Assembly: GCA_944323755.1 (NCBI GenBank)
Contig: CALUTR010000003.1
Span: forward strand, 62,001 to 126,000
Direction of reading: 5' to 3'
Length of the DNA: 64,000 nucleotides
From: an uncultured Helicobacteraceae bacterium
GTDB taxonomy: Bacteria > Campylobacterota > Campylobacteria > Campylobacterales > Helicobacteraceae
Made by a program: the position numbers and the translations under genes. A model generated the notes under the pieces. It searched no databases. It was not told where the DNA came from and saw only the letters and a list, made by a program, of their open reading frames with translations. Below are positions 45,348-52,943 of this stretch, one piece after another; the first letter of the stretch is position 1, and each line of letters opens with the position of its first letter.

Positions 45348-45696
45348 ACCAGAATTTGCTGAGGCTATCTTTAATGGTGAAAAAAAATTTGAATATCGCA
45401 AAGTAATATTTAAAGAAAAAGTTAAATATATACAAGTCTATGTAACAAAACCCATAGGGAAGATTATTGGGGAATTCGAGATAGGAGAAATTATAAAAGA
45501 TAATCCTGCAAAAGTTTGGGAAAAAACCGGTATATACTCGGGTATCAAGAAATCTTTTTATACGCAATATTTTCGAGATAGGCAGGTTGCCTATGCAATA
45601 GAGATTAAAGCGATAAACAGATATAAAGAAGCTTTATGTCCCTATAAGGAATATAATAATTTTATCGCCCCACAATCTTTTAGATATATAAAATGA
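45325..45696 (+). CDS. ASCH-domain protein
   Basis: A 123-residue protein. The hallmark start MKALLSIKPEFAEAIFNGEKKFEYRK and the later KIIGEFEIGEIIKDNPAKVWEKTG match the ASCH (ASC-1 homology) family of PUA-like RNA-binding folds. It overlaps the upstream GNAT fusion gene by 23 bp with GGAG upstream of its ATG, so it is translationally coupled. Some ASCH proteins are nucleases or cytidine amidohydrolases; the role here is unknown. Confidence 0.82.
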   Translation: MKALLSIKPEFAEAIFNGEKKFEYRKVIFKEKVKYIQVYVTKPIGKIIGEFEIGEIIKDNPAKVWEKTGIYSGIKKSFYTQYFRDRQVAYAIEIKAINRYKEALCPYKEYNNFIAPQSFRYIK

Positions 45697-46589
45697 GCTT
45701 CCTAACCGATTCAATCATTGTTTTCAGTAAGGAACAAGTTGAAGTCACAATTCATATTAATATCTTTTTGCCTAGTGGCAATGGAGAGCATTATTTTGAG
45801 ATGGGGATACTAGCTAGAAATAGAGGAGGAAAAGAAATATTAATAGAAATTTCTTTTCCAATAGAGCATAATGATTTTCAATTTGAGGACTTATGTAATA
45901 GATTTGAAAAGAATCCAAAGTATTTAGAATTAGTTTTTAATCAAAACAATTTAATGTTTGAGAATAAAGAATTTGAAATCGAAGGCAATAAAACTATTTT
46001 TAGCCAAATTGACAGCAACAATATACCAAACAATAAAATCATTCTAAGATGTGATGGGGAAAGATACGAAAACTATTATTTTAGGTTTAGATTAAAAAAT
46101 ATCAAAGAGGAGATATTATGTCTTGAAAAAGAAACAACAAGTTTCATGATCGACCCATTTAAAAGATTTATTAATATATCTGGTTTTCATATAAATAATA
46201 TTCGCAATCAAAAAGATAAAGTGCTGAATTTAGCAGAAAATAAAATTGCTATTAAGGAAATTAACACATTTTTCATTTATGATATAACTACAATGCTAAT
46301 TGATAGTAGTATCTCCAAGCAATCTTTTAGATTACTAGAAGATAATACCTGGGAAGAATATATATCTAGTAGTGCTAATGTAACTAATGATTGTCAAAAG
46401 AAAATCATTTATCAGTTTAAAAAAACTTGTAAAGATCAACAAGAGGGTCTAAAGGATTTCAAACTATTTGTTAAAACCTCGCATATTGTCTCCAGCAAAC
46501 ACAAACTTATCGTTTTTATCTGCATCATTATTGGTATTGCTTTAATAGCTAATTTTTTATATGATTTGTTATCCAAAGTTTTTTCTTAA
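45693..46589 (+). CDS. Unrecognised 298-residue protein with one C-terminal TM helix
   Basis: The N-terminal 230 residues are beta-rich and soluble-looking (EVTIHINIFLPSGNGEHYFEMGILAR). The C-terminus KLIVFICIIIGIALIANFLYDLL is a tail anchor with a short basic end. The ATG overlaps the ASCH gene stop by 4 bp. No family recognised. Tail-anchored membership in the operon suggests that a membrane-localised effector or sensor accompanies the RNA-binding-type enzymes. Confidence 0.65.
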   Translation: MSFLTDSIIVFSKEQVEVTIHINIFLPSGNGEHYFEMGILARNRGGKEILIEISFPIEHNDFQFEDLCNRFEKNPKYLELVFNQNNLMFENKEFEIEGNKTIFSQIDSNNIPNNKIILRCDGERYENYYFRFRLKNIKEEILCLEKETTSFMIDPFKRFINISGFHINNIRNQKDKVLNLAENKIAIKEINTFFIYDITTMLIDSSISKQSFRLLEDNTWEEYISSSANVTNDCQKKIIYQFKKTCKDQQEGLKDFKLFVKTSHIVSSKHKLIVFICIIIGIALIANFLYDLLSKVFS

Positions 46590-46604
46590 TATGGGATTAG
46601 ATCT

Positions 46605-47063
46605 ATGCTATTAGTTACAAATACACCAATTTATGAATTTTCCGTACGACATCAAGCAGATCAATATGTTATTTATCATTACTTAAAAGATGCCAAGCAA
46701 TACTATCCACATTTTGATATCTGGTATTACCAGAATGTGATTCCTGCAATCAATAGCGGAGACAAAAAAATTATTACAATTGAAAATAAAGATACACTTA
46801 AAGGTGTTTGTATCATTAAATTAAGTGAAAAAAAACTTTGCACTTTGAGAGTAATGGAGAATTATCAAAACAAAGGAATAGGCATCAACCTCTTTGAAAA
46901 AAGTTTTGAGGCATTAAATACAAGAAAACCTCTTTTGAGTGTATCGGAAGAAAAATTACCATCTTTTAAAAAGATATTTGATTATTATGAATTTAAACTT
47001 ACTAGTATCAGACATGGCTTTTATAGGGCAGGAAAAAAAGAATATTTTTATAATGAAATATGA
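46605..47063 (+). CDS. GNAT-family acetyltransferase
   Basis: A 152-residue protein. The acetyl-CoA binding segment is LRVMENYQNKGIGINLFEKSFEAL (Q-x-x-G-x-G type: Q-N-K-G-I-G). Preceding beta strands and the C-terminal YYEFKLTSIRHGFYRAG fit GNAT. It is the last gene of the four-gene cargo operon, 15 bp after the tail-anchored protein. The substrate is unknown. Confidence 0.8.
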   Translation: MLLVTNTPIYEFSVRHQADQYVIYHYLKDAKQYYPHFDIWYYQNVIPAINSGDKKIITIENKDTLKGVCIIKLSEKKLCTLRVMENYQNKGIGINLFEKSFEALNTRKPLLSVSEEKLPSFKKIFDYYEFKLTSIRHGFYRAGKKEYFYNEI

Positions 47064-47405
47064 CAATTTAATTAAAATAAAAATTTATAGATTGAATAAC
47101 TGTAAAATTTCTCCGTAATGTATTTTATCTGTTACTTTCCTTTAAATAAATTTGATTTACATTATTAAAATATGGATTATCGTTTTATATCTTGCCTATA
47201 TGCTTTTATGTTAATTAATAATATGTCTTAATGCAAAATCTATTCGTTTGTGTTTATATTTTATACAATAATATATTCTATTCTACTATTGATATTTATT
47301 TATCAATTAATTACCTTATATTCGCCTTGTTATTAGCAATATATAATAAATACATTTGTTCTAACGATTTATTCTTTTAATATATAATTTATCATAATCC
47401 TTAAC

Positions 47406-47540
47406 TTCCGATTAAAATTCCAAATACCAATTTCATTTTAATCTTTAATTTCATTAAATAAAATTCCGATTAATCTTCAAGATGTATAAAATCATTTTCC
47501 GACAATTATTGAAACTGTTATATTATGATAAATTCCGACA
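47406..47540. repeat. Four iteron-like TTCCGA repeats
   Basis: TTCCGATTAA at 47406 and 47464, TTCCGACAAT at 47497 and TTCCGACAAA at 47533, spaced 58, 33 and 36 bp. CCG-containing hexamers are rare in this AT-rich background, so the clustering is unlikely to be casual. A protein-binding array is possible. Confidence 0.45.
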
Positions 47541-47790
47541 AATAATAAAGATATATAAGATATTATTTTTCCATAAATAGCAGGTATTTTAGTGTTAATG
47601 TTGTATAAATGTAATGCATATATTCTACATAAATGTATAGATATATTTTTGCATATTTCAATTCTTAATTGCAGAATCTATATGCAATATATTTATTCTA
47701 ATGTATTACTATTTAAGCAATAAATTAAGTTATAAAATTTTCAATATCATATGTATTAATTTATATTGTATTAATACTAATTGATAAGTT

Positions 47791-47848
47791 GGGTCCTTGC
47801 TGTGCCTAGTTCATTATTGCGGTTGCCGACCCCAGATTTCCCAGATTT
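47791..47848. other. GC-rich island: inverted repeat and tandem CCCAGATTT
   Basis: GGGTC (47791-47795) is complementary to GACCC (47828-47832). CCCAGATTT occurs twice in tandem at 47831-47839 and 47840-47848. It is the only GC-rich patch of the gap and lies about 0.9 kb before the small terminase gene. Candidate cos/pac site, regulatory site or small RNA; undecided. Confidence 0.35.
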
Positions 47849-48053
47849 TTAAAGAAAAAATACTCATTTCATATTCATATAAAATATATCAATTATTTAT
47901 TTTGTTATGCTTTATCATTATTTAGTATTTATAGTTATTATTTATGTTTTTATATGTTTTGTAATGATTATTTATAGATTAAAACAATATGTCTTAAAGA
48001 AGCTAATATTCTATATGAACTCATTAGTTTAGCTATTTCATATAGGAGTAAAA

Positions 48054-48239
48054 ATGTTAGATTCCACGAAATTATCACAAGCAATAGAAGAAAAAATTCA
48101 ATCAGAGCAATTTGCCTTAACAGAAGAAAACAAAGCATTTATATTAGCAATAAGTGAGGCAATCATAGATCATTTTATAAATAATGCTGTTATTGAGACC
48201 AAAGGTAGTGCAACTGCACAAGTAGGAACAATAAAATAA
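48054..48239 (+). CDS. Small phage protein preceding gpV
   Basis: A 61-residue protein with the helical N-terminus LDSTKLSQAIEEKIQSEQFA and a C-terminal GSATAQVGTIK. AGGAG lies upstream of the ATG. Not assigned to a family. Its place directly before the baseplate spike gene suggests a baseplate-associated or late-gene role. Confidence 0.65.
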   Translation: MLDSTKLSQAIEEKIQSEQFALTEENKAFILAISEAIIDHFINNAVIETKGSATAQVGTIK

Positions 48240-48248
48240 AGGTTATAT

Positions 48249-48728
48249 ATGTATGGTGAAGTAAAAATATATATTGCAAAAATTATAGAGTTAAATGGAA
48301 CTATGGTTAAGGTTGAATACACAAATACAAAGAGTGATTTTATTCCATATCTGCAAGTGCATAATTCATTTAAAACACATTTTATTCCACCAATGATTGA
48401 TGAAATAGTATTACTCATTAGACTTGGTAATAAATCATTTGTTATTGGCTCTATATTGCCACCAAAAATACCATTAGATGACCTAGAGTGTGAAAGTATT
48501 ATTTATAGTGATGGAACAAAAATTAAATACAAGGACGGAATATTGAATGTTGATAGTCTAAAAGAACTTACAATAAATTGCAAGAATGTTAAGTTAAATG
48601 CAGATTCTATTATTCTTGGTGGTGATAGTGCAAATATTAACTCAGGTGTGGTCACTGGAGAATGTATCTGTCCTTTTACTGGATCTCCTCATAATGATTT
48701 TAGTAAAAAAGTAAAAGCAGTAAAATAG
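48249..48728 (+). CDS. Baseplate assembly protein V (spike, gpV/gp45-like)
   Basis: A 159-residue protein. An N-terminal OB-like domain (GEVKIYIAKIIELNGTMVKVEYTNTKSDFIPYLQV, PPMIDEIVLLIRLGNKSFVIGSIL) is followed by a beta-helix-like region (INCKNVKLNADSIILGGDSANI). The C-terminal GECICPFTGSPHNDFSKKVKAVK resembles the tip or PAAR-like ends of Mu/P2 spikes. It forms the membrane-piercing needle under the contractile tail. Confidence 0.85.
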   Translation: MYGEVKIYIAKIIELNGTMVKVEYTNTKSDFIPYLQVHNSFKTHFIPPMIDEIVLLIRLGNKSFVIGSILPPKIPLDDLECESIIYSDGTKIKYKDGILNVDSLKELTINCKNVKLNADSIILGGDSANINSGVVTGECICPFTGSPHNDFSKKVKAVK

Positions 48729-48731
48729 TTA

Positions 48732-49220
48732 ATGATTATATCTACATCTCAATTAAGTGAGCTCTTAGGGTTAAGTGAAAGACATATTTATAATCTTGAG
48801 AAATCTGGAATCCTCTTTAAAGAAGATAAAAACTCTTGGGATGCTGCAAAGAATATACAAAGTTATACTATCTATAAGATAGAGTTAGAAGGTGAAAATA
48901 GTGATATAGGAAAAGTAAGATTAAGAAAAGAACTTGCAGAGGCAAAATTAAAAGAATTATCTTATAAGGAGCGAACAAGGCAATTAATACCTATAGAAAA
49001 AATTGCTAAAGAATTAGAAGATATTGCAATTGTGATAAGTAATAAATTGTATTCACTCCCAAATATCATTAAGCGTAAATATAAAATACCTCAAAAGGTT
49101 ATTGATGAATTAAATGTGCAGATAGAAAATATCCTCTTAGAACTTAAAGACCCAGATATTTATAATAAACAAGCACTAGAAATTGAAGAAAATATAAAAA
49201 AAGAAAAAAATAATGCATAA
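48732..49220 (+). CDS. Terminase small subunit (Nu1-like)
   Basis: A 162-residue protein. The N-terminal winged HTH is IISTSQLSELLGLSERHIYNLEKSG, followed by a helical oligomerisation region (LRKELAEAKLKELSYKERTRQLIPIEKIAKELEDIAIVI). This is the lambda Nu1 arrangement: it binds cos/pac DNA and recruits the large subunit. It overlaps the large subunit gene by 8 bp. Confidence 0.88.
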   Translation: MIISTSQLSELLGLSERHIYNLEKSGILFKEDKNSWDAAKNIQSYTIYKIELEGENSDIGKVRLRKELAEAKLKELSYKERTRQLIPIEKIAKELEDIAIVISNKLYSLPNIIKRKYKIPQKVIDELNVQIENILLELKDPDIYNKQALEIEENIKKEKNNA

Positions 49221-50925
49221 TAGTTTGAAACATATTTTTGCTGATAGTATTTTTTTAAAACCAAGACTGAGCTTATATGAATGGAGTGAAAAATACAGAG
49301 TATTAAGTCAAGAATCAAGTGCGTTATTTGGTAAATTTCAAGCATTAAGCTATCAAGTGGAGCCTATGCAATGTATTAGTGATCCTAATATTAGAGAAAT
49401 TGTATTAATGTGGGGTAGTCAATTAGGAAAGAGTGAGATTTTAAATAATACTATTGGATATTATATACATCAAGATCCAAGCACTATATTATTTTTGTTG
49501 CCAACTGAAGATATGGCTGAAGACTATAGTAAAAGAAGACTTGCCCCAATGTTTAGAGATACAAAAGAACTTGGTGAGCTTATATTTGATAGAGAAGCTA
49601 ATAACACAATTCTTATTAAAAATTTTAAAGGTGGAAATCTTGCACTTGTTGGTAGCAATAGTCCTAGCAAATTATCATCAAAGCCAATTAAAATATTAAT
49701 AGTTGATGAGGTTGATAGGTGTGAAAATACAAAGGAAGGTCATAGTATTGATTTAGCACAAAAGAGAACAAACACTTACTATGATAGAAAAATTATTAAA
49801 GTATCCACACCAACAATTAAAGGAAATAGTGTAATAGAAAGTGAGTATGAATTAAGCGACAAGAGAAAATATTTTGTTCCTTGTCCTTATTGCTCTTTTC
49901 TCCAAGTTTTAAATTTTGAAAATATTAAATGGGAGCAAACTTCAGATGGTAATCATAATTTAGATTCTGTTGGTTATGAATGTATTGAATGTGGCAAATT
50001 ATGGAGTGAAGAAGATAAAAATAAAGCTGTTTCACAAGGAGTATGGAAAGCAACCAAAACAGGTAGTGAGCTAAAAGCAGGTTTCTTTCTTAATGCATTA
50101 TATTCTCCATTTTTCACACTTAAAGATATTGTAAAAGATTTTTTAGATTCTAAGGATAATGTTGCTAAGTTTCAAGTATTTGTTAATACTATAAAAGCAG
50201 AATCTTTTGAACCACCAAGTGTAAAATTTCAAGATAATGAATTATATAATCGAAGGGAAAATTATACTCAAACAACACTTCCTGATGATATTATATTTAT
50301 AACAAGTGGCGTTGATGTCCAAGGTGATAGAATAGAAATTGAGTTTAAAGGCTGGGCGTTAGGCTATGAGAATTGGGGTATCAAGCATGTTATTCTTTAT
50401 GGTGATACAAAGCAAAGTGAAATATGGGGTAGATTGTATAAGGAATTAAAAGATGTTTTTTATACAAAGAAAGGCAGAAAACTAAGAAGCTCGATAAATT
50501 TAATTGATAGTGGTTACAATAGAGATCGAGTCTACAGTTTTGTAAGACTTGATTCTAGATTTTTTGCAACAAAAGGACTTAGTGAAAGTGAGCGAAAAAG
50601 AGATTTTGTAACTCCTATCAAAAAAGTATCTAATAATGTAAAGTTATTAACTATAGGAACATATGAAGGAAAATCTGAAGTATTTAAATTGCTTAGAGTT
50701 GATGAGGTAGGTGCTGGTTATTGTCATTTTAGTCAAAGCTATAGTCTAGAATATTTTTCAGAGCTTACAGCAGAAAAGCTTGTAAAAACTAAGACACCTA
50801 GTGGATATACAACATATCGTTGGGAGAAAATAAGAGAAAGAAATGAAGCTCTTGATTTATTTGTCTTATGTCTTGCTGGTGCAAAAATAATGAAACTAGA
50901 TAGAATGGATTTTGTAAAGATATAA
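49213..50925 (+). CDS. Terminase large subunit (GpA family)
   Basis: A 570-residue packaging motor. Walker A-like MWGSQLGKSEI is at about residues 64-74 and Walker B ILIVDEVDRCE at about 161-171. A zinc finger lies in CPYCSFLQ...YECIECGKLW (about 225-260). The C-terminal nuclease region contains FITSGVDVQGDRIEIEFKGW (acidic D-x-x). It cuts and packages concatemeric DNA. It is followed by a 374-bp noncoding gap that holds the type I toxin candidate. Confidence 0.95.
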   Translation: MHNSLKHIFADSIFLKPRLSLYEWSEKYRVLSQESSALFGKFQALSYQVEPMQCISDPNIREIVLMWGSQLGKSEILNNTIGYYIHQDPSTILFLLPTEDMAEDYSKRRLAPMFRDTKELGELIFDREANNTILIKNFKGGNLALVGSNSPSKLSSKPIKILIVDEVDRCENTKEGHSIDLAQKRTNTYYDRKIIKVSTPTIKGNSVIESEYELSDKRKYFVPCPYCSFLQVLNFENIKWEQTSDGNHNLDSVGYECIECGKLWSEEDKNKAVSQGVWKATKTGSELKAGFFLNALYSPFFTLKDIVKDFLDSKDNVAKFQVFVNTIKAESFEPPSVKFQDNELYNRRENYTQTTLPDDIIFITSGVDVQGDRIEIEFKGWALGYENWGIKHVILYGDTKQSEIWGRLYKELKDVFYTKKGRKLRSSINLIDSGYNRDRVYSFVRLDSRFFATKGLSESERKRDFVTPIKKVSNNVKLLTIGTYEGKSEVFKLLRVDEVGAGYCHFSQSYSLEYFSELTAEKLVKTKTPSGYTTYRWEKIRERNEALDLFVLCLAGAKIMKLDRMDFVKI

Positions 50926-50974
50926 GTTATTTAATGTGCTAAATGATTCTAAGTTACAAAGAGGCGATACTAAC

Positions 50975-50995
50975 CGCTTGTCAAAAAGACAAGCG
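50975..50995 (-). terminator. 3' stem-loop of the toxin candidate transcript
   Basis: CGCTTGTC/GACAAGCG, a perfect 8-bp stem with a 5-nt loop, 13 nt after the peptide stop. It is extended outward by 50966-50972 pairing with 51004-51010. It lacks a clean U-tract after the stem on the minus strand, so termination is likely but not certain; it would also protect the 3' end. Confidence 0.5.
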
Positions 50996-51008
50996 AATAT
51001 CTATGGTA

Positions 51009-51089
51009 TCAATATAATCTATTGACAAAAATCATACTAAGTAGTATGATTACCAAGATACAATTTAGTATCGTTATCAAGCGTTTCAC
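51009..51089 (-). CDS. Candidate type I toxin: 26-residue hydrophobic peptide
   Basis: Starts at GTG 51089 with a perfect AAGGAGG 5 nt upstream (51095-51101 on the plus strand). The product begins MKRLITILNCILVIILLSM and ends IFVNRLY. That is a short basic head, about 18 hydrophobic residues able to span the membrane, and a polar tail, the form of Ibs/Fst/AapA-type toxins. A minus-strand TATAAT at 51174-51179 puts the mRNA start at about 51167. The SD can be masked by CCTCC at 51114-51118. The 5' and 3' ends share 9 complementary bases. It lies antisense to the phage late operon. No homologue is recognised; the assignment rests on architecture. Confidence 0.6.
   Translation of the reverse strand: MKRLITILNCILVIILLSMIFVNRLY
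51013..51018 (+). promoter_or_regulatory. Candidate -10 box of the opposing (antitoxin) RNA
   Basis: A perfect TATAAT on the plus strand just beyond the peptide stop. Transcription would start at about 51025 and run antisense through the toxin ORF and its 5' leader. No -35 is evident. Confidence 0.45.
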
Positions 51090-51160
51090 TATATCCTCCT
51101 TTCTTTATAGACTGGAGGCTACAAGAAGCACAAGGAGGTTGCTACCCTCTTTGTGCTTGC
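51025..51160 (+). ncRNA. Predicted antisense antitoxin RNA
   Basis: Inferred from the plus-strand TATAAT at 51013-51018. It would be complementary to most of the peptide frame, the SD and the 5' leader. The 13-bp hairpin 51126-51158 is a possible 3' end but has no U-tract, so the end given is a guess. Read-through from the late operon would also produce antisense RNA. Confidence 0.3.
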
Positions 51161-51166
51161 AACCTC
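51126..51166 (-). promoter_or_regulatory. Mutually exclusive 5' stem-loops of the toxin mRNA
   Basis: Structure A: GAGGTTGC (minus strand 51166-51159) with GCAACCTC (51142-51135), the first hairpin able to form after the start. Structure B: a 13-bp stem between 51158-51146 and 51138-51126 with one G-U. The arms overlap, so only one can form at a time. This resembles metastable leader structures of hok- and aapA-type toxin mRNAs. Confidence 0.6.
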
Positions 51167-51173
51167 AAGGTAA

Positions 51174-51179
51174 ATTATA
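51174..51179 (-). promoter_or_regulatory. Candidate -10 box of the toxin mRNA
   Basis: A perfect TATAAT on the minus strand. The start would fall at about 51167, immediately before the first base of structure A, giving a leader of about 78 nt before the GTG. Confidence 0.5.
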
Positions 51180-51299
51180 TCTACTAAAGCTTAATTCGGC
51201 TGCTATTAAAATAAATTTTTCTATTGTTGTGGTTTCTATAGATACAACAAGTTTTATAAAATCTATAATACTAAAGCACACTTCTTGCTGAGGTATTAA

Positions 51300-51515
51300 A
51301 TGGATGTAACAACAAAGATACAGCTTATAGATGAAGCAATTAATCATATTTTATTAAATTTAAAAAATGGATTAGAAATTAAAGAATATGAGATAGATGG
51401 AATATCTATCAAAAAAAGAAGTCCTCTTGAATTAATAGAAGAATTAAATAAGCTAAAAAGGATTGTTATTTCTAAAAATCGTGTAAAAAGTGTGCAATAT
51501 GTATTTAAAGGCTAG
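51300..51515 (+). CDS. gpW-like head-tail joining protein
   Basis: A 71-residue protein. The helical N-terminus (TTKIQLIDEAINHILLNLKNG), a short beta hairpin (YEIDGISIKKRSP) and a C-terminal helix (LELIEELNKLKRIVIS) follow the layout of lambda gpW. It lies exactly between the terminase large subunit and the portal gene, as in lambda. GAGG precedes the ATG. It connects the portal to the tail. Confidence 0.8.
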   Translation: MDVTTKIQLIDEAINHILLNLKNGLEIKEYEIDGISIKKRSPLELIEELNKLKRIVISKNRVKSVQYVFKG

Positions 51516-51517
51516 AT

Positions 51518-52885
51518 GTGTTTAATTTTTTAAACTCCTTATCAACTTTCATAATTGCCCCTTTCAAAAAAAGAAAAATAAATTATAAAAAATTTTATGC
51601 AACACCTAGCCTTTATCCAAGTGAGTTGGAAAAAAATGAACTTTTATCATTAATACATAACAATAAAATAGATGATAATATAAGAGCAATTAGATATCAA
51701 GCAAGAAATATATCAACAAGCATTGCATTAATTAATGGATATTTTGAAACTATTAACTCTGAAATCTATGGTGATAATGGAATTATATTAGATTTACATA
51801 CACAAGATTCTAATCTAAATAAATATATCGAAAATCTTTGGTGGAATTGGAAAGAGAATATACCATACTCTCATATTGATTTTTGGGATTTAGAGAGTTT
51901 GATTTTATTGTATTTGAAGAGAGATGGAGAGTGTTTTGTATATGTAAATGAAAGTGTTGATGGACTTAGTGTAAAAATAATAGATCCAGATAATGTAGAT
52001 GAAACTATAGATAATGGTAAAAATATTATTAAAGGGATAGAATTTGATACTAATAATGCCCCATTGGCATATTACATTCTAGATGCAAACCAAGAAGTAT
52101 TAAGAATTGAAAGAGATAGGATATTACATTTTTTTAAGAGACATTCAGTTGATCAAGTAAGAGGAATAAGTCCATTATCTTCTATAATTTATCCAGTAAT
52201 GCAAAAAGATAAATTTAAATCTGCAGAGCTAAAGCGTGCAAGGTTACAAAGCGAAATTACTGGGTATATGATAAAAAATGATAATGAAGATTTTGTGCCA
52301 AATATAGATAATGGTGAAGACATTGATAATGAAAAAGAAATTAGAGTTGATACACAAGTAGGGAAAATGCAATTTATTGATGAGAATTTAAAGCCATATT
52401 TTGTGGAATCTCATAATGCTACAAATATAGAATTTTTTATAAAACAGACTGATAAAGAAATAGCAAAAGCTCTTGGCGTTAGTTATTCAACATTAACTGG
52501 TGATTTAAATGAAGTTAATTATAGCTCAATTAGGCACGGAGCAAGTGAGCAAAGAAGAGAATTTAGATCTTTGCAGACATTTATTATAAGAAATTTTCAT
52601 AATAAGATATTTGAAAGATGGTTGTTGAATGAAATAAAACGAGGGAATATCAAACCTAATGATTATCGCATTATTATAGATAATTATACATTTAAACCAC
52701 AAGGATGGGAATATATAGATCCTTATAAGGAGACTAATGCAAATAAGATAGCACTTGAGAGTGGTCAAAAAACTCTAAGTGATATTTTAAGAGAAAAAGG
52801 AAAAGAGTTAGATACTCATATAAATGAATTAAAAAAGGAAGAAGAATTTTACAAAATACTTTCATCATATAAGAAAAAAAGATAG
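51518..52885 (+). CDS. Portal protein (lambda gpB family)
   Basis: A 455-residue protein. The starter GTG at 51518 follows the joiner gene by 2 bp. Signatures are ARNISTSIALINGYFETINSEIYG, WDLESLILLYLKRDGECFVYVN, VKIIDPDNVDE, and the C-terminal ALGVSYSTLTGDLNEVNYSSIRHG, all typical of the lambda-type portal. It forms the dodecameric ring through which DNA enters and leaves. Confidence 0.93.
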   Translation: MFNFLNSLSTFIIAPFKKRKINYKKFYATPSLYPSELEKNELLSLIHNNKIDDNIRAIRYQARNISTSIALINGYFETINSEIYGDNGIILDLHTQDSNLNKYIENLWWNWKENIPYSHIDFWDLESLILLYLKRDGECFVYVNESVDGLSVKIIDPDNVDETIDNGKNIIKGIEFDTNNAPLAYYILDANQEVLRIERDRILHFFKRHSVDQVRGISPLSSIIYPVMQKDKFKSAELKRARLQSEITGYMIKNDNEDFVPNIDNGEDIDNEKEIRVDTQVGKMQFIDENLKPYFVESHNATNIEFFIKQTDKEIAKALGVSYSTLTGDLNEVNYSSIRHGASEQRREFRSLQTFIIRNFHNKIFERWLLNEIKRGNIKPNDYRIIIDNYTFKPQGWEYIDPYKETNANKIALESGQKTLSDILREKGKELDTHINELKKEEEFYKILSSYKKKR

Positions 52886-52887
52886 AG

Positions 52888-52911
52888 ATTCAATAAGTCT
52901 TATAAATATTA
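52888..52911 (+). repeat. 24-bp direct repeat, copy 1 (before the capsid gene)
   Basis: Contains AATAAGTCTTATAAATATT with an ATAAG-T-CTTAT palindrome. The same 24 bases occur at 61670-61693. Copy 1 lies 33 bp before the capsid fusion start, just after the portal stop. Candidate late promoter/operator or processing site. Confidence 0.6.
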
Positions 52912-52943
52912 CTATTTTTTAAATTATTAAATGAAGGTATAAG

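Larger units (their letters stand above)
47064..48053. other. 990-bp AT-rich gap with short repeats and a GC-rich hairpin island
   Basis: No frame with a credible start and SD was found. The stretch is extremely AT-rich. It contains four copies of TTCCGA (47406, 47464, 47497, 47533) and one compact GC-rich segment (47791-47848) with a GGGTC/GACCC inverted repeat and a tandem CCCAGATTT repeat. It separates the cargo operon from the virion genes, so a late promoter, a packaging site or a replication origin is plausible. Confidence 0.6.
50926..51299. other. 374-bp gap in the late operon, highly structured; holds the minus-strand toxin candidate
   Basis: Between terminase and the gpW-like gene. 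It contains six inverted repeats: 50975-50995, 50966-50972/51004-51010, 51031-51050, 51057-51072, 51126-51158 and 51135-51166. A 9-bp long-range repeat is 50956-50964/51146-51154. The plus strand has only an 89-codon frame without an SD or protein-like composition. The structures make sense on the minus strand, around the 26-residue peptide. Confidence 0.7.

Noticed and set aside
47406..47540. CRISPR array
   Set aside because: Repeats are only 6-10 bp with irregular spacing and no cas genes are present.
47064..48053. Small hidden genes in the 990-bp gap
   Set aside because: Scanning both strands gave no frame with an SD and a plausible product.
51090..51105. CCTCCTTTCT on the plus strand, identical to the 16S rRNA 3' end
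   Set aside because: It is simply the complement of the perfect SD of the minus-strand peptide, not an anti-SD mimic.
51022..51291. 89-codon plus-strand frame between terminase and joiner
   Set aside because: No SD, unlikely composition, and its sequence is explained by inverted repeats and the minus-strand peptide.
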